Shown: piece by piece, positions 38,346 to 51,877 of the stretch
How positions within the stretch are numbered: position 1 is the stretch's first letter
Layout of the letters: each line of letters begins with the position of its first letter
Assembly (NCBI GenBank): GCA_964057225.1
Contig: OZ059896.1
Span: 22,812,501 to 22,876,500, forward strand
Length of the DNA: 64,000 bases
Source of the DNA: Auanema rhodensis
Lineage: Eukaryota; Nematoda; Chromadorea; Rhabditida; Rhabditidae
Direction: 5' to 3'
Translations under genes and position numbers: made by a program
The notes under the pieces: generated by a model
The model's database searches: none
The model's input: only the letters and a program-made list of their open reading frames with translations
Told to the model about the DNA's origin: nothing

Positions 38346-40580
38346 TGAACTTTAATTTATGCTAATTAAATGTACACGTGATGTGCACTTGGTATGTAAC
38401 TCGCTTCACGTGAAAGATAAAGAGATGCGGTTTTCAAAATTAGATTCCCCATGTCCATATTAGTCTAAAAACAAATTTTTATTAATATTGGTTCATGGTA
38501 ACCATGTCTTTGAAATTTACGTGAACTTTAATTTATGCTAATTAAATGTACACGTGATGTGCACTTGGTATGTAACTCGCTTCACGTGAAAGATAAAGAG
38601 ATGCGGTTTTCAAAATTAGATTCCCCATGTCCATATTAGTCTAAAAACAAATTTTTATTAATATTGGTTCATGGTAACCATGTCTTTGAAATTTACGTGA
38701 ACTTTAATTTATGCTAATTAAATGTACACGTGATGTGCACTTGGTATGTAACTCGCTTCACGTGAAAGATAAAGAGATGCGGTTTTCAAAATTAGATTCC
38801 CCATGTCCATATTAGTCTAAAAACAAATTTTTATTGATATTGGTTCATGGTAACCATGACTTTGAAATTTACGTGAACTTTAATTTATGCTAATTAAATG
38901 TACACGTGATGTGCACTTGGTATGTAACTCGCTTCACGTGAAAGATAAAGAGATGCGGTTTTCAAAATTAGATTCCCCATGTCCATATTAGTCTAAAAAC
39001 AAATTTTTATTGATATTGGTTGATGGTAACCATGACTTTGAAATTTACGTGAACTTTAATTTATGCTAATTAAATGTACACGTGATGTGCACTTGGTATG
39101 TAACTCGCTTCACGTGAAAGATAAAGAGATGCGGTTTTCAAAATTAGATTCCCCATGTCCATATTAGTCTAAAAACAAATTTTTATTAATATTGGTTCAT
39201 GGTAACCATGTCTTTGAAATTTACGTGAACTCTAATTTATGCTAATTAAATGTACACGTGATGTGCACTTGGTATGTAACTCGCTTCACGTGAAAGAGAA
39301 AGAGATGCGGTTTTCAAAATTAGATTCCCCATGTCCATATTAGTCTAAAAACAAATTTTTATTGATATTGGTTCATGGTAACCATGACTTTGAAATTTAC
39401 GTGATCTTTAATTTATGCTAATTAAATGTACACGTGATGTGCACTTGGTATGTAACTCGCTTCACGTAAAAGATAAAAAGATGCAGTTTTCAAAATTAGA
39501 TTCCCCATGTCCATATTAGTCTAAAAACAAATTTTTATTGATATTGGTTCATGGTAACCATGACTTTGAAATTTACGTGATCTTTAATTTATGCTAATTA
39601 AATGTACACGTGATGTGCACTTGGTATGTAACTCGCTTCACGTGAAAGATAAAGAGATGCGGTTTTCAAAATTAGATTCCCCATGTCCATATTAGTCTAG
39701 AAACAAATTTCTATTTATATTGGTTTATGGTAACCATATCTTTGAAATTTACGTGAACTTTAATTTATGCTAATTAAATGTACACGTGATGTGCACTTGG
39801 TATGTAACTCGCTTCACGTGAAAGATAAAGAGATGCGGTTTTCAAAATTAGATTCCCCATGTCCATATTAGTCTAGAAACAAATTTCTATTGATATTGGT
39901 TTATGGTAACCATATCTTTGAAATTTACGTGAACTTTAATTTATGCTAATTAAATGTACACGTGATGTGCACTTGGTATGTAACTCGCTTCACGTGAAAG
40001 ATAAAAAGATGCAGTTTTCAAAATTAGATTCCCCATGTCCATATTAGTCTAAAAACAAATTTTTATTGATATTGGTTGATGGTAACCATGACTTTGAAAT
40101 TTACGTGAACTTTAATTTATGCTAATTAAATGTACACGTGATGTGCACTTGGTATGTAACTCGCTTCACGTGAAAGATAAAGAGATGCGGTTTTCAAAAT
40201 TAGATTCCCCATGTCCATATTAGTCTAAAAACAAATTTTTATTGATATTGGTTCATGGTAACCATGACTTTGAAATTTACGTGAACTTTAATTTATGCTA
40301 ATTAAATTTACACGTGATGTGCACTTGGTATGTAACTCGCTTCACGTGAAAGATAAAGAGATGCGGTTTTCAAAATTAGATTCCCCATGTCCATATTAGT
40401 CTAAAAACAAATTTTTATTGATATTGGTTCATGGTAACCATGACTTTGAAATTTACGTGAACTTTAATTTATGCTAATTAAATGTACACGTGATGTGCAC
40501 TTGGTATGTAACTCGCTTCACGTGAAAGATAAAGAGATGCGGTTTTCAAAATTAGATTCCCCATGTCCATATTAGTCTAA
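38346..40580. repeat. Duplicated block 3b (twin of 33066-35300)
   Basis: Carries the block 3a monomer order with the C haplotype at 39228, GATCTT, CACGTAAAAG and TATTTATATT. It ends in an N monomer where block 3a continues with R. Confidence 0.85.
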
Positions 40581-42026
40581 AAACAAATTTTTATTAATAT
40601 TGGTTCATGGTAACCATGTCTTTGAAATTTACGTGATCTTTAATTTATGCTAATTAAATGTACACGTGATGTGCACTTGGTATGTAACTCGCTTCACGTG
40701 AAAGATAAAGAGATGCGGTTTTCAAAATTAGATTTCCCATGTCCATATTAGTCTAGAAACAAATTTCTATTGATATTGGTTTATGGTAACCATATCTTTG
40801 AAATTTACGTGAACTTTAATTTATGCTAATTAAATGTACACGTGATGTGCACTTGGTATGTAACTCGCTTCACGTGAAAGATAAAGAGATGCGGTTTTCA
40901 AAATTAGATTTCCCATGTCCATATTAGTCTAGAAACAAATTTCTATTGATATTGGTTTATGGTAACCATATCTTTGAAATTTACGTGAACTTTAATTTAT
41001 GCTAATTAAATGTACACGTGATGTGCACTTGGTATGTAACTCGCTTCACGTAAAAGATAAAAAGATGCAGTTTTCAAAATTAGATTCCCCATGTCCATAT
41101 TAGTCTAAAAACAAATTTTTATTGATATTGGTTCATGGTAACCATGACTTTGAAATTTACGTGATCTTTAATTTATGCTAATTAAATGTACACGTGATGT
41201 GCACTTGGTATGTAACTCGCTTCACGTGAAAGATAAAGAGATGCGGTTTTCAAAATTAGATTCCCCATGTCCATATTAGTCTAGAAACAAATTTCTATTT
41301 ATATTGGTTTATGGTAACCATATCTTTGAAATTTACGTGAACTTTAATTTATGCTAATTAAATGTACACGTGATGTGCACTTGGTATGTAACTCGCTTCA
41401 CGTGAAAGATAAAGAGATGCGGTTTTCAAAATTAGATTCCCCATGTCCATATTAGTCTAGAAACAAATTTCTATTGATATTGGTTTATGGTAACCATATC
41501 TTTGAAATTTACGTGAACTTTAATTTATGCTAATTAAATGTACACGTGATGTGCACTTGGTATGTAACTCGCTTCACGTGAAAGATAAAAAGATGCAGTT
41601 TTCAAAATTAGATTCCCCATGTCCATATTAGTCTAAAAACAAATTTTTATTGATATTGGTTCATGGTAACCATGACTTTGAAATTTACGTGATCTTTAAT
41701 TTATGCTAATTAAATGTACACGTGATGTGCACTTGGTATGTAACTCGCTTCACGTGAAAGATAAAAAGATGCAGTTTTCAAAATTAGATTCCCCATGTCC
41801 ATATTAGTCTAAAAACAAATTTCTATTGATATTGGTTTATGGTAACCATATCTTTGAAATTTACGTGAACTTTAATTTATGCTAATTAAATGTACACGTG
41901 ATGTGCACTTGGTATGTAACTCGCTTCACGTGAAAGATAAAGAGATGCGGTTTTCAAAATTAGATTCCCCATGTCCATATTAGTCTAAAAACAAATTTTT
42001 ATTGATATTGGTTCATGGTAACCATG
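40106..42026. repeat. Duplicated block 4a (twin at 49957-51877)
   Basis: About eleven monomers recur 9,851 bp downstream (56 periods less the single 5-bp deletion at 45447). Markers include TTTACA (40308/50158), GATCTT (40635/50486), CACGTAAAAG (41050/50901), TATTTATATT (near 41300/51150) and K monomers. The copies differ at 42027 (CATGAC against CATGTC), where block 4b switches to another parent. Confidence 0.85.
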
Positions 42027-42745
42027 ACTTTGAAATTTACGTGAACTTTAATTTATGCTAATTAAATTTACACGTGATGTGCACTTGGTATGTAACTCGC
42101 TTCACGTGAAAGATAAAGAGATGCGGTTTTCAAAATTAGATTCCCCATGTCCATATTAGTCTAAAAACAAATTTTTATTGATATTGGTTCATGGTAACCA
42201 TGACTTTGAAATTTACGTGAACTTTAATTTATGCTAATTAAATGTACACGTGATGTGCACTTGGTATGTAACTCGCTTCACGTGAAAGATAAAGAGATGC
42301 GGTTTTCAAAATTAGATTCCCCATGTCCATATTAGTCTAAAAACAAATTTTTATTAATATTGGTTCATGGTAACCATGTCTTTGAAATTTACGTGATCTT
42401 TAATTTATGCTAATTAAATGTACACGTGATGTGCACTTGGTATGTAACTCGCTTCACGTGAAAGATAAAGAGATGCGGTTTTCAAAATTAGATTTCCCAT
42501 GTCCATATTAGTCTAGAAACAAATTTCTATTGATATTGGTTTATGGTAACCATATCTTTGAAATTTACGTGAACTTTAATTTATGCTAATTAAATGTACA
42601 CGTGATGTGCACTTGGTATGTAACTCGCTTCACGTAAAAGATAAAAAGATGCAGTTTTCAAAATTAGATTCCCCATGTCCATATTAGTCTAAAAACAAAT
42701 TTTTATTGATATTGGTTCATGGTAACCATGACTTTGAAATTTACG

Positions 42746-44857
42746 TGATCTTTAATTTATGCTAATTAAATGTACACGTGATGTGCACTTGGTATGTAAC
42801 TCGCTTCACGTGAAAGATAAAGAGATGCGGTTTTCAAAATTAGATTCCCCATGTCCATATTAGTCTAGAAACAAATTTCTATTTATATTGGTTTATGGTA
42901 ACCATATCTTTGAAATTTACGTGAACTTTAATTTATGCTAATTAAATGTACACGTGATGTGCACTTGGTATGTAACTCGCTTCACGTGAAAGATAAAGAG
43001 ATGCGGTTTTCAAAATTAGATTCCCCATGTCCATATTAGTCTAGAAGCAAATTTCTATTGATATTGGTTTATGGTAACCATATCTTTGAAATTTACGTGA
43101 ACTTTAATTTATGCTAATTAAATGTACACGTGATGTGCACTTGGTATGTAACTCGCTTCACGTGAAAGATAAAAAGATGCAGTTTTCAAAATTAGATTCC
43201 CCATGTCCATATTAGTCTAAAAACAAATTTTTATTGATATTGGTTCATGGTAACCATGACTTTGAAATTTACGTGATCTTTAATTTATGCTAATTAAATG
43301 TACACGTGATGTGCACTTGGTATGTAACTCGCTTCACGTGAAAGATAAAAAGATGCAGTTTTCAAAATTAGATTCCCCATGTCCATATTAGTCTAAAAAC
43401 AAATTTCTATTGATATTGGTTTATGGTAACCATATCTTTGAAATTTACGTGAACTTTAATTTATGCTAATTAAATGTACACGTGATGTGCACTTGGTATG
43501 TAACTCGCTTCACGTGAAAGATAAAGAGATGCGGTTTTCAAAATTAGATTCCCCATGTCCATATTAGTCTAAAAACAAATTTTTATTGATATTGGTTCAT
43601 GGTAACCATGTCTTTGAAATTTACGTGAACTTTAATTTATGCTAATTAAATGTACACGTGATGTGCACTTGGTATGTAACTCGCTTCACGTGAAAGATAA
43701 AGAGATGCGGTTTTCAAAATTAGATTCCCCATGTCCATATTAGTCTAGAAACAAATTTCTATTGATATTGGTTTATGGTAACCATATCTTTGAAATTTAC
43801 GTGAACTTTAATTTATGCTAATTAAATGTACACGTGATGTGCACTTGGTATGTAACTCGCTTCACGTGAAAGATAAAGAGATGCGGTTTTCAAAATTAGA
43901 TTCCCCATGTCCATATTAGTCTAGAAACAAATTTCTATTTATATTGGTTTATGGTAACCATATCTTTGAAATTTACGTGAACTTTAATTTATGCTAATTA
44001 AATGTACACGTGATGTGCACTTGGTATGTAACTCGCTTCACGTGAAAGATAAAGAGATGCGGTTTTCAAAATTAGATTCCCCATGTCCATATTAGTCTAG
44101 AAGCAAATTTCTATTGATATTGGTTTATGGTAACCATATCTTTGAAATTTACGTGAACTTTAATTTATGCTAATTAAATGTACACGTGATGTGCACTTGG
44201 TATGTAACTCGCTTCACGTGAAAGATAAAAAGATGCAGTTTTCAAAATTAGATTCCCCATGTCCATATTAGTCTAAAAACAAATTTTTATTGATATTGGT
44301 TCATGGTAACCATGACTTTGAAATTTACGTGATCTTTAATTTATGCTAATTAAATGTACACGTGATGTGCACTTGGTATGTAACTCGCTTCACGTGAAAG
44401 ATAAAAAGATGCAGTTTTCAAAATTAGATTCCCCATGTCCATATTAGTCTAAAAACAAATTTCTATTGATATTGGTTTATGGTAACCATATCTTTGAAAT
44501 TTACGTGAACTTTAATTTATGCTAATTAAATGTACACGTGATGTGCACTTGGTATGTAACTCGCTTCACGTGAAAGATAAAGAGATGCGGTTTTCAAAAT
44601 TAGATTCCCCATGTCCATATTAGTCTAAAAACAAATTTTTATTGATATTGGTTCATGGTAACCATGTCTTTGAAATTTACGTGAACTTTAATTTATGCTA
44701 ATTAAATGTACACGTGATGTGCACTTGGTATGTAACTCGCTTCACGTGAAAGATAAAGAGATGCGGTTTTCAAAATTAGATTCCCCATGTCCATATTAGT
44801 CTAGAAACAAATTTCTATTGATATTGGTTTATGGTAACCATATCTTTGAAATTTACG
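42746..44857. repeat. Tandem 6-mer pair (2 x 1,056 bp)
   Basis: Order R(TATTTATATT), R(TCTAGAAGC), K-D, GATCTT K with R-like tail, D with CATGTC, R, then the same again. The private TCTAGAAGC variant at 43047 and 44103 fixes the step at 1,056 bp. The first monomers differ at the head (GATCTT in copy 1, GAACTT in copy 2). Confidence 0.88.
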
Positions 44858-45033
44858 TGAACTTTAATTTATGCTAATTAAATGTACACGTGATGTGCAC
44901 TTGGTATGTAACTCGCTTCACGTGAAAGATAAAAAGATGCAGTTTTCAAAATTAGATTCCCCATGTCCATATTAGTCTAAAAACAAATTTTTATTGATAT
45001 TGGTTCATGGTAACCATGACTTTGAAATTTACG

Positions 45034-45732
45034 TGAACTTTAATTTATGCTAATTAAATGTACACGTGATGTGCACTTGGTATGTAACTCGCTTCACGTG
45101 AAAGATAAAGAGATGCGGTTTTCAAAATTAGATTCCCCATGTCCATATTAGTCTAAAAACAAATTTTTATTGATATTGGTTCATGGTAACCATGTCTTTG
45201 AAATTTACGTGAACTTTAATTTATGCTAATTAAATGTACACGTGATGTGCACTTGGTATGTAACTCGCTTCACGTGAAAAATAAAGAGATGCGCTTTTCA
45301 AAATTAGATTCCCCATGTCCATATTAGTCTAAAAACAAATTTTTATTAATATTGGTTCATGGTAACCATGTCTTTGAAATTTACGTGAACTTTAATTTAT
45401 GCTAATTAAATGTACACGTGATGTGCACTTGGTATGTAACTCGCTTGAAAGATAAAGAGATGCGGTTTTCAAAATTAGATTCCCCATGTCCATATTAGTC
45501 TAAAAACAAATTTTTATTGATATTGGTTCATGGTAACCATGACTTTGAAATTTACGTGAACTTTAATTTATGCTAATTAAATGTACACGTGATGTGCACT
45601 TGGTATGTAACTCGCTTCACGTGAAAGATAAAGAGATGCGGTTTTCAAAATTTGATTCCCCATGTCCATATTAGTCTAAAAACAAATTTTTATTGATATT
45701 GGTTCATGGTAACCATGACTTTGAAATTTACG
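45034..45732. repeat. Duplicated block 5a with a Delta5 monomer (twin at 53477-54175)
   Basis: Four monomers: D with CATGTC; AAAAATAAAG with GCGCTTTT and an N tail; Delta5-D (deletion point 45447); and D. The same order lies 48 monomers downstream, with its deletion point at 53890. The AAAAATAAAG/GCGCTTTT monomer followed by Delta5-D also occurs at 3516-3862, so this pair exists at three distant places. AAAATTTGATT near 45650 is private to this copy. Confidence 0.82.
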
Positions 45733-48700
45733 TGAACTTTAATTTATGCTAATTAAATGTACACGTGATGTGCACTTGGTATGTAACTCGCTTCACGTGA
45801 AAGATAAAGAGATGCGGTTTTCAAAATTAGATTCCCCATGTCCATATTAGTCTAAAAACAAATTTCTATTGATATTGGTTTATGGTAACCATGTCTTTGA
45901 AATTTACGTGAACTTTAATTTATGCTAATTAAATGTACACGTGATGTGCACTTGGTATGTAACTCGCTTCACGTGAAAGATAAAGAGATGCGGTTTTCAA
46001 AATTAGATTCCCCATGTCCATATTAGTCTAAAAACAAATTTTTATCAATATTGGTTCATGGTAACCATGTCTTTGAAATTTACGTGAACTTTAATTTATG
46101 CTAATTAAATGTACACGTGATGTGCACTTGGTATGTAACTCGCTTCACGTGAAAGATAAAGAGATGCGGTTTTCAAAATTAGATTCCCCATGTCCATATT
46201 AGTCTAGAAACAAATTTCTATTGATATTGGTTTATGGTAACCATATCTTTGAAATTTACGTGAACTTTAATTTATGCTAATTAAATCTACACGTGATGTG
46301 CACTTGGTATGTAACTCGCTTCACGTGAAAAATAAAAAGATGCGGTTTTCAAAATTAGATTCCCCATGTCCATATTAGTCTAAAAACAAATTTTTATTAA
46401 TATTGGTTCATGGTAACCATGACTTTGAAATTTACGTGAACTTTAATTTATGCTAATTAAATGTACACGTGATGTGCACTTGGTATGTAACTCGCTTCAC
46501 GTGAAAGATAAAGAGATGCGGTTTTCAAAATTAGATTCCCCATGTCCATATTAGTCTAAAAACAAATTTTTATTGATATTGGTTCATGGTAACCATGACT
46601 TTGAAATTTACGTGAACTTTAATTTATGCTAATTAAATGTACACGTGATGTGCACTTGGTATGTAACTCGCTTCACGTGAAAGATAAAGAGATGCGGTTT
46701 TCAAAATTAGATTCCCCATGTCCATATTAGTCTAAAAACAAATTTTTATTGATATTGGTTCATGGTAACCATGACTTTGAAATTTACGTGAACTTTAATT
46801 TATGCTAATTAAATGTACACGTGATGTGCACTTGGTATGTAACTCGCTTCACGTGAAAGATAAAGAGATGCGGTTTTCAAAATTAGATTCCCCATGTCCA
46901 TATTAGTCTAAAAACAAATTTTTATTAATATTGGTTCATGGTAACCATGTCTTTGAAATTTACGTGAACTTTAATTTATGCTAATTAAATGTACACGTGA
47001 TGTGCACTTGGTATGTAACTCGCTTCACGTGAAAGATAAAGAGATGCGGTTTTCAAAATTAGATTCCCCATGTCCATATTAGTCTAAAAACAAATTTTTA
47101 TTGATATTGGTTCATGGTAACCATGACTTTGAAATTTACGTGAACTTTAATTTATGCTAATTAAATGTACACGTGATGTGCACTTGGTATGTAACTCGCT
47201 TCACGTGAAAGATAAAGAGATGCGGTTTTTAAAATTAGATTCCCCATGTCCATATTAGTCTAAAAACAAATTTTTATTAATATTGGTTCATGGTAACCAT
47301 GTCTTTGAAATTTACGTGAACTTTAATTTATGCTAATTAAATGTACACGTGATGTGCTCTTGGTATGTAACTCGCTTCACGTGAAAGATAAAGAGATGCG
47401 GTTTTCAAAATTAGATTCCCCATGTCCATTTTAGTCTAAAAACAAATTTTTATTGATATTGGTTTATGGTAACCATATCTTTGAAATTTACGTGAACTTT
47501 AATTTATGCTAATTAAATGTACACGTGATGTGCACTTGGTATGTAACTCGCTTCACGTGAAAGATAAGGAGATGCGGTTTTCAAAATTAGATTCCCCATG
47601 TCCATATTAGTCTAAAAACAAATTTTTATTGATATTGGTTTATGGTAACCATATCTTTGAAATTTACGTGAACTTTAATTTATGCTAATTAAATGTACAC
47701 GTGATGTGCTCTTGGTATGTAACTCGCTTCACGTGAAAGATAAAGAGATGCGGTTTTCAAAATTAGATTCCCCATGTCCATTTTAGTCTAAAAACAAATT
47801 TTTATTGATATTGGTTCATGGTAACCATGACTTTGAAATTTACGTGAACTTTAATTTATGCTAATTAAATGTACACGTGATGTGCACTTGGTATGTAACT
47901 CGCTTCACGTGAAAGATAAAGAGATGCGGTTTTCAAAATTAGATTCCCCATGTCCATATTAGTCTAAAAACAAATTTTTATTGATATTGGTTCATGGTAA
48001 CCATGACTTTGAAATTTACGTGAACTTTAATTTATGCTAATTAAATGTACACGTGATGTGCACTTGGTATGTAACTCGCTTCACGTGAAAGATAAAGAGA
48101 TGCGGTTTTCAAAATTAGATTCCCCATGTCCATATTAGTCTAAAAACAAATTTTTATTAATATTGGTTCATGGTAACCATGTCTTTGAAATTTACGTGAA
48201 CTTTAATTTATGCTAATTAAATGTACACGTGATGTGCACTTGGTATGTAACTCGCTTCACGTGAAAGATAAAGAGATGCGGTTTTCAAAATTAGATTCCC
48301 CATGTCCATATTAGTCTAAAAACAAATTTTTATTGATATTGGTTCATGGTAACCATGACTTTGAAATTTACGTGAACTTTAATTTATGCTAATTAAATGT
48401 ACACGTGATGTGCTCTTGGTATGTAACTCGCTTCACGTGAAAGATAAAGAGATGCGGTTTTCAAAATTAGATTCCCCATGTCCATTTTAGTCTAAAAACA
48501 AATTTTTATTGATATTGGTTTATGGTAACCATATCTTTGAAATTTACGTGAACTTTAATTTATGCTAATTAAATGTACACGTGATGTGCACTTGGTATGT
48601 AACTCGCTTCACGTGAAAGATAAGGAGATGCGGTTTTCAAAATTAGATTCCCCATGTCCATATTAGTCTAAAAACAAATTTTTATTGATATTGGTTCATG

Positions 48701-49956
48701 GTAACCATGTTTTTGAAATTTACGTGAACTTTAATTTATGCTAATTAAATGTACACGTGATGTGCACTTGGTATGTAACTCGCTTCACGTGAAAAATAAA
48801 GAGATGCGGTTTTCAAAATTAGATTCCCCATGTCCATATTAGTCTAAAAACAAATTTTTATTGATATTGGTTCATGGTAACCATGACTTTGAAATTTACG
48901 TGAACTTTAATTTATGCTAATTAAATGTACACGTGATGTGCACTTGGTATGTAACTCGCTTCACGTGAAAGATAAAGAGATGCGGTTTTCAAAATTAGAT
49001 TCCCCATGTCCATATTAATCTAAAAACAAATTTTTATTGATATTGCTTCATGGTAACCATGACTTTGAAATTTACGTGAACTTTAATTTATGCTAATTAA
49101 ATGTACACGTGATGTGCACTTGGTATGTAACTCGCTTCACGTGAAAGATAAAGAGATGCGGTTTTCAAAATTAGATTCCCCATGTCCATATTAGTCTAAA
49201 AACAAATTTTTATTAATATTGGTTCATGGTAACCATGTCTTTGAAATTTACGTGAACTCTAATTTATGCTAATTAAATGTACACGTGATGTGCACTTGGT
49301 ATGTAACTCGCTTCACGTGAAAGAGAAAGAGATGCGGTTTTCAAAATTAGATTCCCCATGTCCATATTAGTCTAAAAACAAATTTTTATTGATATTGGTT
49401 CATGGTAACCATGACTTTGAAATTTACGTGAACTTTAATTTATGCTAATTAAATGTACACGTGATGTGCACTTGGTATGTAACTCGCTTCACGTGAAAGA
49501 TAAAGAGATGCGGTTTTCAAAATTAGATTCCCCATGTCCATATTAGTCTAAAAACAAATTTTTATTAATATTGGTTCATGGTAACCATGTCTTTGAAATT
49601 TACGTGAACTTTAATTTATGCTAATTAAATGTACACGTGATGTGCACTTGGTATGTAACTCGCTTCACGTGAAAGATAAAGAGATGCGGTTTTCAAAATT
49701 AGATTCCCCATGTCCATATTAGTCTAAAAACAAATTTTTATTGATATTGGTTCATGGTAACCATGACTTTGAAATTTACGTGAACTTTAATTTATGCTAA
49801 TTAAATGTACACGTGATGTGCACTTGGTATGTAACTCGCTTCACGTGAAAGATAAAGAGATGCGGTTTTCAAAATTAAATTCCCCATGTCCATATTAGTC
49901 TAAAAACAAATTTTTATTGATATTGGTTGATGGTAACCATGACTTTGAAATTTACG
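45733..49956. repeat. Mixed segment with a 6-mer tandem duplication (about 47.2-49.0 kb)
   Basis: F, N, D and TGCTCT-bearing monomers. TGCTCT with TCCATTTTAG occurs at 47355, 47707 and 48411, and GATAAGGAG at 47568 and 48624. The 47355/48411 and 47568/48624 pairs are both 1,056 bp apart, showing a 6-mer duplication. CATGTTTTTG appears at 48708. One C monomer lies at 49255. Rare private changes include TATTAATCTAA and TTGCTTCATGG near 49.0 kb. No gene or unique DNA seen. Confidence 0.8.
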
Positions 49957-51877
49957 TGAACTTTAATTTATGCTAATTAAATGTACACGTGATGTGCACT
50001 TGGTATGTAACTCGCTTCACGTGAAAGATAAAGAGATGCGGTTTTCAAAATTAGATTCCCCATGTCCATATTAGTCTAAAAACAAATTTTTATTGATATT
50101 GGTTCATGGTAACCATGACTTTGAAATTTACGTGAACTTTAATTTATGCTAATTAAATTTACACGTGATGTGCACTTGGTATGTAACTCGCTTCACGTGA
50201 AAGATAAAGAGATGCGGTTTTCAAAATTAGATTCCCCATGTCCATATTAGTCTAAAAACAAATTTTTATTGATATTGGTTCATGGTAACCATGACTTTGA
50301 AATTTACGTGAACTTTAATTTATGCTAATTAAATGTACACGTGATGTGCACTTGGTATGTAACTCGCTTCACGTGAAAGATAAAGAGATGCGGTTTTCAA
50401 AATTAGATTCCCCATGTCCATATTAGTCTAAAAACAAATTTTTATTAATATTGGTTCATGGTAACCATGTCTTTGAAATTTACGTGATCTTTAATTTATG
50501 CTAATTAAATGTACACGTGATGTGCACTTGGTATGTAACTCGCTTCACGTGAAAGATAAAGAGATGCGGTTTTCAAAATTAGATTTCCCATGTCCATATT
50601 AGTCTAGAAACAAATTTCTATTGATATTGGTTTATGGTAACCATATCTTTGAAATTTACGTGAACTTTAATTTATGCTAATTAAATGTACACGTGATGTG
50701 CACTTGGTATGTAACTCGCTTCACGTGAAAGATAAAGAGATGCGGTTTTCAAAATTAGATTTCCCATGTCCATATTAGTCTAGAAACAAATTTCTATTGA
50801 TATTGGTTTATGGTAACCATATCTTTGAAATTTACGTGAACTTTAATTTATGCTAATTAAATGTACACGTGATGTGCACTTGGTATGTAACTCGCTTCAC
50901 GTAAAAGATAAAAAGATGCAGTTTTCAAAATTAGATTCCCCATGTCCATATTAGTCTAAAAACAAATTTTTATTGATATTGGTTCATGGTAACCATGACT
51001 TTGAAATTTACGTGATCTTTAATTTATGCTAATTAAATGTACACGTGATGTGCACTTGGTATGTAACTCGCTTCACGTGAAAGATAAAGAGATGCGGTTT
51101 TCAAAATTAGATTCCCCATGTCCATATTAGTCTAGAAACAAATTTCTATTTATATTGGTTTATGGTAACCATATCTTTGAAATTTACGTGAACTTTAATT
51201 TATGCTAATTAAATGTACACGTGATGTGCACTTGGTATGTAACTCGCTTCACGTGAAAGATAAAGAGATGCGGTTTTCAAAATTAGATTCCCCATGTCCA
51301 TATTAGTCTAGAAACAAATTTCTATTGATATTGGTTTATGGTAACCATATCTTTGAAATTTACGTGAACTTTAATTTATGCTAATTAAATGTACACGTGA
51401 TGTGCACTTGGTATGTAACTCGCTTCACGTGAAAGATAAAAAGATGCAGTTTTCAAAATTAGATTCCCCATGTCCATATTAGTCTAAAAACAAATTTTTA
51501 TTGATATTGGTTCATGGTAACCATGACTTTGAAATTTACGTGATCTTTAATTTATGCTAATTAAATGTACACGTGATGTGCACTTGGTATGTAACTCGCT
51601 TCACGTGAAAGATAAAAAGATGCAGTTTTCAAAATTAGATTCCCCATGTCCATATTAGTCTAAAAACAAATTTCTATTGATATTGGTTTATGGTAACCAT
51701 ATCTTTGAAATTTACGTGAACTTTAATTTATGCTAATTAAATGTACACGTGATGTGCACTTGGTATGTAACTCGCTTCACGTGAAAGATAAAGAGATGCG
51801 GTTTTCAAAATTAGATTCCCCATGTCCATATTAGTCTAAAAACAAATTTTTATTGATATTGGTTCATGGTAACCATG
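49957..51877. repeat. Duplicated block 4b (twin of 40106-42026)
   Basis: Shares block 4a's marker order, so R- and K-rich sequence typical of 34-45 kb reappears here between segments of a different character. At 51717 the match passes to the 43450 region (step 8,267 bp), making 50-53 kb a mosaic of at least two donor intervals. Confidence 0.82.
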
